NCBI GenBank assembly: GCA_025617745.1
Contig: CM046856.1
Coordinates: 44,879,049-44,943,048, forward strand
Direction of reading: 5' to 3'
Source of the DNA: Heliocidaris erythrogramma
Taxonomy: Eukaryota; Echinodermata; Echinoidea; Camarodonta; Echinometridae
DNA length: 64,000 bases
The notes under the pieces are model-generated. The model was not told the DNA's origin and did no database searches. It saw nothing but the letters and a program-made list of their open reading frames with translations. Made by a program: the position numbers and the translations under genes. Positions 42,127 through 51,546 of the stretch are shown one piece after another. Position 1 is the first letter of the stretch, and every line of letters begins with the position of its first letter.

Positions 42127-42837
42127 TTAACGACAAGGGTAGCACCCGCAAATATACCGATACTTACAACAAAATAATCTTATTCTCTGACGAAAGTAAT
42201 TATGCCCTGGTGTAAAACAAAACAATGATTCTGGGCAAGTCACAGGGGGGAAGAGGTGGGAGGTAGGATGTGTGGGATAATGCTCCTGAAAACTGGCCAA
42301 AATACATTTTACAACGCATTTATGGTAGTGCGGAGTCGAGTGGGGAGTCAGGAGAAGCATGCATATGGGGATACCTAACAAGGTTGTATAAGATGCTATC
42401 AAATCAAGGTACGAAATTTGGACACAATAATCCAATGCTTCAACAAAATTGTCTACATCCGAACTCGGTAAAATGTAGTACTGGGATATAATTGCTCTAC
42501 AAGTTCTTTGGGGGACTAGTAGGAATCCACACAGATAAATAATGTCTTCGAAAGGGACGTGCGTTTGAGACCGCCCGACAGGAAGGCCTAGAACATGTCT
42601 GTAAAAGAGTCTAAATGCTTTCTTGGGTTTTCTTATATTCTCTGGAAGGAGAACAATGCACTCTTCGTTTGAATTATGCGTATCTATTCCCTGCCTAAAA
42701 TCCCTAACTGAATTAAAATATTCTGAATGTCTAGCCAATTGATTTACTTCTGTTGCAGTGACAGAAATATGCAAATCTCCTCTATAGGGAGTCGTATCAC
42801 CCATTGGAACATAACTAACAAAAAAAAATATTAACAA
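42127..42837 (-). CDS. ORF0: leader ORF with BTB/POZ-like domain
   Basis: 236 codons between the 5' LTR and gag, ending 70 bp before the gag Met and in a different frame. A more natural start may be Met12 (42,804). Residues about 20-118 look like a BTB/POZ fold: GDLHISVTATEV, LARHSEYFNSVRDF, IVLLPENIRKPKKAFRLFYR, FEDIIYLCGFLLVPQRTCRA. These align with the BTB pattern DVxLxV...HSxYF...F, I.LPE....AF..fy, then a helix with LCxFL.V. Residues 125-155 (VDNFVEALDYCVQISYLDLI) resemble the helix pair after many BTB domains. The tail is His/Pro/Cys-rich. BTB domains dimerise or recruit Cullin-3; any role here is inference. I know of no standard Gypsy gene at this place. Confidence 0.6.
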   Translation of the reverse strand: MLIFFFVSYVPMGDTTPYRGDLHISVTATEVNQLARHSEYFNSVRDFRQGIDTHNSNEECIVLLPENIRKPKKAFRLFYRHVLGLPVGRSQTHVPFEDIIYLCGFLLVPQRTCRAIISQYYILPSSDVDNFVEALDYCVQISYLDLIASYTTLLGIPICMLLLTPHSTPHYHKCVVKCILASFQEHYPTHPTSHLFPPVTCPESLFCFTPGHNYFRQRIRLFCCKYRYICGCYPCR

Positions 42838-42893
42838 TTACATAATTATAGCAATATTCAACCAAAAGAAGACTAATAATTACTTAATTACGA

Positions 42894-42939
42894 GGTAGAG
42901 CATCGTGCTGATAACGCATAAGAGGGTCGTGAGTTCTGC
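42894..42939 (+). promoter_or_regulatory. tRNA-Ile(GAU)-like sequence at the primer-binding position
   Basis: The bases directly next to the inner end of the 5' LTR read, on the plus strand, GGTAGAGCATCGTGCTGATA, then ACGCATAAG and GGTCGTGAGTTC. This follows a nuclear tRNA-Ile from the D-arm through the anticodon loop (CTGATAA, anticodon GAU) into the T-arm. Because the element is on the minus strand, its RNA is complementary to the tRNA here, as a primer-binding site should be. The usual match to the tRNA 3' CCA end is absent, so it would be an internal or cleaved-tRNA primer, or an extended copy of primer sequence. Confidence 0.5.
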
Positions 42940-44323
42940 TGCTGCAACACCCCAAGTGTTCAAAGGCGACGCCTGGGATGGGCAGACGATAACTGTGTTT
43001 TTTCTTCGGGTATGTTATCGTACCCACACAGACCATTCGCAATTCTCACTCTCCTCCCGTATCTCACTTAAGGAGTAAAGTGTAACTTACATCACAAATA
43101 AATGCTTTGCTAGTTATATAAATTTTTAAACTCTGTACCCTTGGTGTCTTTATTTCTTTCGTCATTATTATTATTAAGTTCTTCCGGTTACAGTCAGAAG
43201 AAACAAAAGAACATAAAATCATTTATACTCACAGTACTGTGCAACTTCGCGCGTGAGATCTCAGAACGAACTTTATATTAAAATTTAAATTAAGGGGGAT
43301 CAACTACGTCTCCTCAGGGTTGGGGTGATTCACAGTCCGAATCGCAGGGGAGTGGTCGTCGCTGGACTGGCCGCCGGGTGGTGGTGATCGTCTACAAGTG
43401 TAACTGTAAGCTTCGAGTGTTGATTCAGCAGTATTCGATGTAACTTTGAAGGAAACAACTATCTGGTATTAATGCATAGTTCAGCCACGAAGACGAACAG
43501 TAGAAAATAATTATTCGGGTTCTGATGAAGACTTGTCGGTCATAATTGCTGGGATAGGCCTACTTGACGACGTCCGGGTAAATTAATTCAGGAACAGAAG
43601 ATTTTTCAAAGTTCTCGTTTGCTTTAGTCTAAAAGACATTCTTATCAGAAGACAATTTCCTACTCCCTGGTAGAAAATCTCCAAAACCTTCAAAGGTGTA
43701 GGCTACTCTGCCGAGGAGGCCCTCCTTACTGCTTTTTCCGGACTCGGCTCTCGCCTCTGGCTTCTCGCTGTCTCTCTCTCTCTTTTTGCTGTATCCCGCT
43801 TCTTTCTGTATGTCGCTGCTTTCTGTATAACTCGGAGCCTCTTTTTATACCACTTTTCCATTTGGTAAAATTTCACAACTGCCACACCCCTTCTGCCCAT
43901 TTCAATACCTTTTGACCAATCAATTGTCTTTATTCCTCCGATCGATTAAAATTTTGCACACCTTCCACTGCCCTAGCTAGTGGTAACCCCTTTGGTAATT
44001 TCTTATTATTTTAATAGTAATATACTCCCATTCAAATTTCATAACATTTTACTATTCGGAGATCCGGTGTTTACTCTTGTCCCAGTTCCCAAATTATGTT
44101 TCTCTCTGACTAAAATTGGGTTTGTTATGGAAATTTGCCCGGGTATTCACCTTGTATTAATTGGGTTTGTTATGGAAATTTGCCCGAATGTTCACCTTGT
44201 ATTCTTCTTTGATATTCTTTAAATCACCTTCAGTTCACCTTCTTATTATCTCCTTCACACTTTAATTCCCTAACCCAATTTGTGAATTAAGCTATTGACT
44301 CTCAAAATTTTCAGGATTCTACA
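42940..44323 (-). repeat. 5' LTR of the Gypsy element
   Basis: 1384 bp, over 99% identical by eye to the 3' LTR. In element orientation it starts TGTAGAATCC at 44,323 and ends GTTGCAGCA at 42,940. It contains the promoter and R region used for the genomic transcript. Confidence 0.95.
43842..43849 (-). promoter_or_regulatory. TATA box in the 5' LTR
   Basis: Minus-strand TATAAAAA about 475 bp into the LTR, in context GTGGTATAAAAAGAGGC. It is the best promoter candidate for the element transcript. AATAAA lies 690 bp downstream. Confidence 0.6.
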
Positions 44324-44327
44324 TACA

Positions 44328-44807
44328 CATCTAGTCTAAAATAATAAATATACTATCTAATTTTATAAGTTACAAAGCTAGATCTACTAGTATTAGAGTC
44401 TACTACGTTTTAGCTATGGCCAAATTGATTTTTTTACAAATCCATGCTTAGGGATCTACATTTTCGAAAAACAAATTTACCTTTCCAATTCAACCTGGGT
44501 TTCCTGCAGTGTGACTGGATGATGACGTCTACAGCCCAGGAGGGTCTATCACAATATTGGATGATCTGGTCTTGGTCCCCATGTACGTGTTTCACTACTT
44601 TGGTCCGATAGCTCTGCAATCAAAAGGGAACAAAAAGTAGATATAGGCCTACTGTCTAGATTATCAGATATCTTACTCGCAGATCCACTACTCTCGTCTC
44701 TAAGTTAGTGCCAGTGGTAACATGTCAATGACAATGCCAATGGTTGTCACTACACTACTCACTAGACCGAAAGTTTTCAGTCTCTCTGTATAGTTGGTTG
44801 TTCCACT
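44328..44807. other. Intron, no gene seen
   Basis: AT-rich unique-looking sequence between the Gypsy element and the next TIR element. A 61-codon minus frame has no support. Confidence 0.5.
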
Positions 44808-45706
44808 GAGGCGCTTGCGCCGAGGGCCTCTTGACACCCGACCTGAATTGTATATTCATGAGGCACGATTTCCTACTGAATTATGCATGAAAACGTGAAT
44901 AGTTAGATAACCGCGGCGATCGCCCAGCAAATTGGCCAATGAAATCTCAAGGATTTCTTACTTCAGTTCTGGACTAGTCTATTTTTTTTGGGGGGGGGGG
45001 GGATTACGTAAATCTCTTGCTCAAAATAGATTCACAGACAAGCACATTATGAAGAATTCGATCTCTAGCTTACAAACCATGGTAATTTGAAATAAGACAA
45101 ATGTACATATTTCTCAAGAGATCATCATATATTTACAAATAATGAAGAATGGGCAATAAAAGTCACCGTTCAACAATAGATGCATCTCCATCAATTCTGA
45201 TGTAACCAAGGAGTTACCAGCAACTTCACTGCCCGGCAAGGCCCCGGGGGATCCGCCTGGCCCTCGCGAAGCATGCAGTCTCACTCTCCATCCCTGGCCC
45301 ATGGAGGTAATCAGCACAGAGTGGTAGCGCGTGATTTTTTTTTTTTCCATAGCCAGTAGGCAGATTCACAAAAACATCTTGTCCGTTTAAGTGCAGATTT
45401 GATTGCATCAACTTGCAAATCTTTGAATCTGTCAATCTTCAACATTCTAGCGGCATATTCTAAGCTCTTACAAATATCGTCATCACTCGTCGTGGAAGAA
45501 ACGTTGAACGCAATTTTGGGCTGCGATTAATTAATATGTAAGAAATAGCGTGCAGTCGAGTCATGAATATTTAACATTACGTCATGGTAGCTCGCGCTTA
45601 TTAGATAATTTTCACCGACCAAAATTTGGTCGGAATATTCGTCAAAACAATGAAATACAAAATAAATTCAGATCGGGTGTCAAGAGGCCCTCAGCGCAAG
45701 CGCCTC
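44808..45706. mobile_element. 900-bp TIR element carrying a helicase relic
   Basis: The left end GAGGCGCTTGCGCCGAGGGC continuing to CTCTTGACACCCGACCTGAA is reverse-complementary, with few mismatches, to 45,661-45,706 (TTCAGATCGGGTGTCAAGAG through GCGCAAGCGCCTC). That is about 45 bp of TIR. A G tract lies at about 44,991-45,002. No clear target duplication was found. Its interior carries part of a RecQ-like helicase on the minus strand. Confidence 0.75.
45226..45480 (-). pseudogene. RecQ-like helicase fragment, Walker A region
   Basis: On the minus strand, one frame reads EYAARMLKIDRFKDLQVDAI (upstream of the motif), and after a 1-nt shift the next frame reads NGQDVFVNLPTGYGK followed by ALPLCADYLHG. 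This is motif 0/I of RecQ-family superfamily 2 helicases: a Gln 20-odd residues before GxDVFVxLPTGYGKS. The Walker A serine/threonine after GYGK is replaced by a lysine run from an A tract, and the reading frame is broken, so it is dead. Such helicase genes ride in some invertebrate DNA transposons. The enclosing TIRs suggest it came with one. Confidence 0.7.
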
Positions 45707-46204
45707 GGTTTTCAAAGGATTTCAACAGCGCCAGGGCCTAGACAAGATGCTACATACTTGTATGATCGAATCTCTTTGGGGAAAACTCGGCCATGATGTA
45801 ATTCCGACCCGAAGACAACTTGCCCTCGATGGAAAAATTGGCCGCATAATTGAATTTTCATTTTTTTTAATTGTAATTTTTTGTTAGCGTTAAGGTTACG
45901 TTCAGAGTTTAGGGTTAAGCCTCAGGTTAGGTTTTTCTAGCGCTATATAGTTCAGAGTTAGAGTAGGATTTAGGATTTGGGTTAAGTGGCGGATGAGAGC
46001 GGAGAGAAGGCGGGCTGGGACTCATCCACTCGGAACCATCACCCGGCCATCACGGAGGCCACTTTATGAACCTTTTTATAAATTTGAAAGAATCCTACAA
46101 TATGTCTATATTATCAGTATTTAAAAAAAAATACATTTGCAAACTTGTTTTGTGACATATCATTGCTATCATTACCATAAAAACTTCAATGAACATTTGA
46201 GAAG
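45707..46204. other. No gene; degenerate TTAGG-rich tract
   Basis: 45,889-45,990 contains imperfect units such as GTTAAGGTTACG, TTTAGGGTTAAG, CAGGTTAGGTTTT and TTTAGGATTTGGGTTAAG, like decayed telomere-type repeats. The rest is featureless. Confidence 0.5.
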
Positions 46205-46421
46205 TTAAGGGGTACTCCAGGCTGAAAATAATAAATACTGAATAAAAAGAGCAAAATGAAACAAGTAAAACCCTGAAAGTTTCATCAAAATCCGATTACA
46301 AATTACAATTTAAGATATTGAATTTTAAAGTTTTGCATTATTTCGATAAAACAGTACCATGCATATCGTCATGAATATGCAATGAGTAGGCTGATGATGT
46401 CACGTCCCCACTTGCCTTTTT

Positions 46422-48065
46422 AGCTCACCTGAGCCTAAGGCTCGAGTGAGCTATTGCGATGGAAATTTGTCCGTCGTCCGTCGTGCGTCGTGCGTCGTGC
46501 GTCGTGCGTCGTCCGTCGTCCGTCGTCCGTCGTCCGTTAACTTTTTACATTTTCATCTTCTTCTCCAAAACCCATGATCGGAATTCAACCAAACTTGGTA
46601 GGAATCATCCTTAGGGGTAGGGGACCCAAAGTTGCTAAAATGGTACATGTGGCCCCCAGGGGGGCCCAGGGGGAGGGCCCCCAATTGTAAAAGCTATGTA
46701 AATTTCAAACATCTTCTTCTCCAGAACCAGGCATAGCTCAGACTTGGTATTGTGTATGGAGATACCTCTATAGATGAAGAATGAATGTTGTTCATGAAAT
46801 TTCTCTGAGTGGCCCTATAGGGGCCCTGTGGGGGTAACATATTGGAGGGTGGGGGGGGGGGGGGGGCCGCTGCCAGGCAAAATGTACATTCTGATCTTCT
46901 TCTCCAAAACACATGATCGGAATTCAACCAAACTTGGTAGGAATCATCCTTAGGGGTAGGGGACCCAAAGTTGCTAAAATGGTACATGTGGCCCCCAGGG
47001 GGGCCCAGGGGGGCCCAGGGGGAGGGCCCCCAATTGTAAAAGCTATGTAAATTTCAAACATCTTCTTCTCCAGAACCAGGCATAGCTCAGACTTGGTATT
47101 GTGTATGGAGATACCTCTATAGATGAAGAATGAATGTTGTTCATGAAATTTCTCTGAGTGGCCCTATAGGGGCCCTGTGGGGGGGGGGGGCGCTGCCAGG
47201 CAAAATGTACATTCTGATCTTCTTCTCCAAAACATATGATCGGAATTCAACCAAACTTGGTAGGAATCATCCTTAGGGGTAGGGGACCCAAAGTTGCTAA
47301 AATGGTACATGTGGCCCCAGGGGGGCCCAGGGGGAGGGCCCCCAATTGTAAAAGCTATGTAAATTTCAAACATCTTCTTCTCCAGAACCAGGCATAGCTC
47401 AGACTTGGTATTGTGTATGGAGATACCTCTATAGATGAAGAATGAATGTTCATGAAATTTCTCTGAGTGGCCCTATAGGGGCCCTGTGGGGGTAACATAT
47501 TGGAGGGGGGGGGGTCGCTGCCAGGCAAAATGTACATTCTGATCTTCTTCTCCAAAACACATTATCGGAATTCAACCAAACTTGGTAGGAATCATCCTTA
47601 GGGGTAGGGGACCCAAAATTGCTAAAATGGTACATGTGGCCCCCAGGGGGGCCCAGGGGGCGGGCCCCCAAGTGTAAAAGCTATGTAAATTTCAAACATC
47701 TTCTTCTCCAGAACCAGGCATAGCTCAGACTTGGTATTGTGTATGGAGATACCTCTATAGACGAAGAATGAATGTTGTTCATGAATTTTTTCTGGGTGGC
47801 CCTATAGGGGGTGTGTGGGGGTAACATACTGGAGGGGGGGGGTGGGGCAAGTTGTCCACCATCCATAAACTTTTTACATTTTCAGCTTCTTCTCCAAAAC
47901 CCATGATTGGAATTTAACTGAACTTGGTAGGAAGCTCAGACTTGGTATTGTGTATAGAGATACCTCTATAGATGAAGAATGAAAGTTGTTCATGTGCTAG
48001 AGAGAACATACACCAGATATGAATTGATCCCCTCAGGTGAGCGTCGTGCCCCCGGGGCTCTTGTT
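46422..48065 (+). repeat. Nested tandem-unit element (AGCTCACCTGAG ends)
   Basis: Begins AGCTCACCTGAGCC and ends CCCTCAGGTGAGCG...GGCTCTTGTT, giving short inverted ends. The body has four to five units of about 325-340 bp starting CTTCTTCTCCAAAAC at 46,556, 46,894, 47,219, 47,544 and 47,886. Each contains AATTCAACCAAACTTGGTAG, GGGGACCCAAAGTTGCTAAA, GGTACATGTGGCCCC, and a G-rich stretch. Units are very similar except the last. The short minus frames repeat identically in each unit and are artefacts. Confidence 0.85.
46469..46537 (+). repeat. GTCCGTCGT/GTGCGTC microsatellite
   Basis: Runs of CGTCGTC and CGTCGTG 7-bp units near the left end of the nested element. Confidence 0.9.
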
Positions 48066-48622
48066 CTTATTTTATTATATGAAATCATAATTATTTCATT
48101 TTATCATACATGCGTATAACCTGTCTTCCTTGTAACAATATAAGTCTCAGCAAAAGTGATGATCTTACACATTAAATCAGCATTCAGTCCAATTTTTACA
48201 TTCTTGGAGGAGAAATTTTGAATAATTATAATTTTATATAATAAATTACAAAGGTACAAGTGGGGGTATGATGTCATCGGGTCGCTCGTTCCTGACAGAA
48301 CTGTTTCACCAAAATAATGCAAAAAAGTTTAAAATGTCATAACTTCGTTGTCCGATGTTGATAATTTTTTTTTAGTGTTTTGCTTGTTTGATTTTACTCT
48401 GTCTATTCAAATGACATAATTTTCAGCCTGGAGTACCCCTTTATGAAGCAAAAAGTGCCACAATTTAATTCTTGTCGCTCTCCTCCTCATGGTTAAAGTT
48501 AAGGGATGCCCAGACAACTCGGTGGCGAGTCGACCTGCATCCGAGTTTGATGTAGGATCCCAGTCCAAGATACACGTGGCACATACCGTACAGATCAGTG
48601 GCACGTGGTCACGATCAACACG

Positions 48623-49256
48623 GCAGCCAATCAGCGACCTTCTCATATCCCTTGCTTGACAGACACAGACGAAATGGATTTGGGTGTACCACGAAATACA
48701 TTTCGTGTACAGAATTGCGCTAAGTAGCGCACGAAATAAATTTCGTTGCAACGAAATGTATTTCGTGTACGGAATTGCGTTAGGTACCACACAAAATGGA
48801 TTTCGTTCAACGAAAGCCATTTCGTATGGTACGAAATGTATTTCGTGTACGGAATTGCGTTAGGTACCACACAAAATGGATTTCGTTCAACGAAAGCCAT
48901 TTCGTATGGTACGAAATGTATTTCGTGTACGGAATTGCGTTAGCTACCACACAAAATGGATTTCGTTCAACGAAAGCCATTTCGTATGGTACGAAATGTA
49001 TTTCGTGTACGGAATTGATTTCGTGACCACGAAATGGATTTCGTCGCAACGGAATCCATTTCGTATTGTACGAAATTCATTTCGTACCACAGAAAGTGTA
49101 TTTCGTCACTACGAAATCCATTTCGTTTAGGTCGAAACAAATTTCGTGAACGGAATTGCATTTTGTACAAAACAAAGTGGATTTCGTACGAAAATGGTGT
49201 AAACATGGACGGACTTTACAAGCGAACACTCAGCGCCCCATAGTATACAACCACAC
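48623..49256 (-). repeat. ACGAAAT-rich tandem array, copy 2 (inverted)
   Basis: Reverse-oriented copy of the array at 29.3-30.0 kb. It starts with GCCAATCAGCGACCTTCTCA and ends with CTCAGCGCCCCATAGTATAC. Three units repeat exactly every 80 bp (TACCACACAAAATGGATTTC at about 48,786, 48,866 and 48,946). Together with copy 1 it brackets the Gypsy insertion in an inverted arrangement about 19 kb apart. Confidence 0.85.
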
Positions 49257-49596
49257 CCCCGCCCAATCTATTCCATTGGCCCTAACGCTCAGCAATAGTT
49301 GTTTTCATCATGCCATCAGAGAGAGTGAGAAAGAACTGTTGAATATAAACTTTGAAAATGTAAGAATTATAGTATATAGCATGAATGTGGCATTGTGGCT
49401 ATTTTTTTATTTTTTATTTTTTGGTTTCATTTCGTTATACACACATATCTTATTCATAGTACAGAAACTGGTTTTGATATATAAACATGTTTAATACTAT
49501 AAAATTACATACCATGAATCTCAAACAATGTTGAATATACAATTCTATATTGTAGGTTTAGTAATCATATTAAATATTACTTTGATAATTTCATAG

Positions 49597-49689
49597 TTTC
49601 AACATCACTCTCCGAAAGTACATGTACTTCCACGGCTATGATATCTAGTCATAGGCCTACGAGTGAAAATACAACACCGAATACCACGG
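49597..49689 (+). CDS. Receptor exon: Ser/Thr-rich stalk, part 2
   Basis: A 93-bp exon with acceptor AATTTCATAG and donor GTGAGA, phase 1 at both ends. It encodes STSLSESTCTSTAMISSHRP followed by TSENTTPNTT, a Ser/Thr-rich segment suited to an O-glycosylated stalk. It keeps the same phase as all upstream modules and lies before the membrane exon. Additional stalk exons in the surrounding 20.6-kb and 12.3-kb introns cannot be excluded because such short, low-complexity exons are hard to spot. Confidence 0.6.
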
Positions 49690-51239
49690 GTGAGAAATAA
49701 TCATGTTGATATGTTGATGGTGAAAAGTCGTTTTACTGATTATTCTTTCACAAGACACCTGCCTTCATTTATATATTTACATGCATTTATATACATGCTC
49801 ATTCAAGTAACAAAAAATACTAACACTATCTCAAAGTAATGCTAAACCATATCTTTCAAAATTTTTCAAGCCTACTTTCTCATTCTACAATAACTAACAA
49901 ATTGGACGCACGCCATCAAAGCACACTTATTCATTTCCATTTACCAGGAATTAGATTTTAATTAAACATAGATAAATAAAAATAGTGATTAGGAGTCCTA
50001 GTAAACTGATGAATATTGCAATAGAAGACCTTCATTTTTGGTAACGAGTAGTTGAATTCCGAAATCTTTAGATATAAATGAGAGGAACATATTTTATACT
50101 TGTTTTGACACAGTGTAATAATTGATATGCCATCTCTAGATAAATCACGAGATGTTATTCAGTTTAACTCGATGGAAAATATGTCCAGCCTAGATAACTT
50201 TGTGAAGATTTCAAACGTTATATATGAAAGTTAAGGAATTTATCATTTTTAGCCAACGTTAGCTTTTTCCAGTCATCTGACATTCTAACATAAATTCTTC
50301 TTCATTCAGTTAAGAATAACATAGAATATCTGACAACAAAATCATGCATAAAATAAGGTGTACGAGACTACATTATAACGTGAAACAAATATCAGAAGGA
50401 AATGCAAACGAGGCTTGCATGAAATTACACCAAAGTTTGTAGTGAAAAAGGGAAAATTTATTGGAAGTAACAATATTAAAATACGCATGGCAAATCACAA
50501 ATTGGAATAGATAAAATTAACGCAAGGGCAATCTCTTCGTATTAGAAATATGATTTGACAAATCTTCATGCGAGAAGGATGGTGATCCTTTATCGAGTTT
50601 TCGTTCGAAACGATGCTCAAACATGCGTTTCGCTATACGACGTTTCTTTATACGATGTTCAGACTATGGAACTTTAATTACTTATCGTATAGCTATAAGA
50701 TGAATTAAGGCAGTCTGTCGGGGCGATTCTATCAGCACAGAATATATATATTTCATTCTTTTTCATATTTTCGTTTTCATACAGCTAACTAGCCAAATTA
50801 ATTTGTACACGCGATATTGTTTTCTGAAATCTTTTATCTAAGACTAATTTGCAATTACAATGAAATACATTAGTAGCAATCCAGCCTGTGCAATAATTTG
50901 ATTTGTGTGAAAGCAGACAAATCAGAGAAGCAGATTGGTAAATGGTTGAAGGAAATTGGACAAGTAATAAAGCAAGTGAGGATTTAAAAAAATTTGTAAT
51001 CACTATACATGTGGGAATTTCAAATTGGCAATATCGGTACGGTCACAGTGATGTAGCGGTACTCGACTTTCCCCCATTTGCTCCAACACACAAAATGACT
51101 AAAATGTATTTTCTTTTTTCAAAATGTTTAACTCAGTTGGATTTTTTTTTCTATTTGGAGGACCTATAGCAATATGCTATCTACAATATATTCTGAGCAC
51201 TGCCCCGAGGAGAAAACCGGAATGTAATGATATTTTGGT
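49690..51239. other. Intron, no repeat or gene recognised
   Basis: AT-rich sequence after a good donor (GTGAGA). Frames are short and unsupported. Confidence 0.55.
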
Positions 51240-51546
51240 GTACGACAAATGGGAGAGTTGACCGTGAATACGTCACCGCCCAAACGTGTGCTAAAAGCAT
51301 GCGCGTATGGAAGGCCATCAACGCCATAATTAGTACCCGGTACGTACCCGGTACGTGTGTCCAAATAGAGCATACGTATGCTCCATATGAGCATACGTAC
51401 CCGGTACGTATGTCCAAAAAGAGCATACGTATGCTCTATATGAGCATACGTACCGGGTACGTATGCCAGTTAACTACATACGTATGCTCTGTTAACTCCA
51501 GTACCGCCCAAACAGCTGTTGTTTATATCACTCCGGCGCTGATGGG
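51240..51546 (+). repeat. GCATACGTATGC/GTACCCGGTAC palindrome cluster, copy 1
   Basis: Perfect 12-bp palindromes GCATACGTATGC at 51,370-51,381 and 51,423-51,434, with partial ones near 51,390, 51,443 and 51,477. They are interleaved with ACGTACCCGGTACGT-type palindromes. Preceding sequence GCGCGTATGGAAGGCCATCA with ACGCCATAAT is shared, in reverse, with the cluster at 60.6-60.9 kb. Confidence 0.8.

Larger units (their letters stand above)
33569..44323 (-). mobile_element. Structurally complete Ty3/Gypsy-type LTR retrotransposon with PNMA-like gag
   Basis: A 10.75-kb element on the minus strand with two LTRs of about 1.38 kb, TG...CA ends and a 4-bp TACA duplication (33,565-33,568 and 44,324-44,327). 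Order in its own direction: 5' LTR, tRNA-like primer region, ORF0 (BTB-like), gag (RRM-like, capsid, zinc knuckle), pol (PR-RT-RH-IN, the Ty3/Gypsy order) in the -1 frame, ORF3, about 1.4 kb without ORFs, polypurine tract, 3' LTR. gag and pol are uninterrupted and all catalytic residues I can check are present, so it may be active or only recently inactive. It lies antisense in the 20.6-kb stalk intron of the receptor gene. Confidence 0.95.
46205..48443. mobile_element. TA-flanked TIR element disrupted by a nested insertion
   Basis: AGGGGTACTCCAGGCTGAAA at 46,208 continuing AAT is reverse-complementary to 48,419-48,441 (ATTTTCAGCCTGGAGTACCC), with TA next to each end. Its own interior is only about 600 bp; the remaining 1.64 kb is the tandem-unit element at 46,422-48,065. 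The outer element is therefore older. Confidence 0.8.

Noticed and set aside
42894-42939. A genuine tRNA-Ile gene
   Set aside because: Only the D-arm to T-arm portion is present, without acceptor stem, and it abuts the LTR.
46556-47900. CRISPR-like array
   Set aside because: Units are about 325 bp and nearly identical throughout, with no short repeats separated by unique spacers; the genome is eukaryotic.
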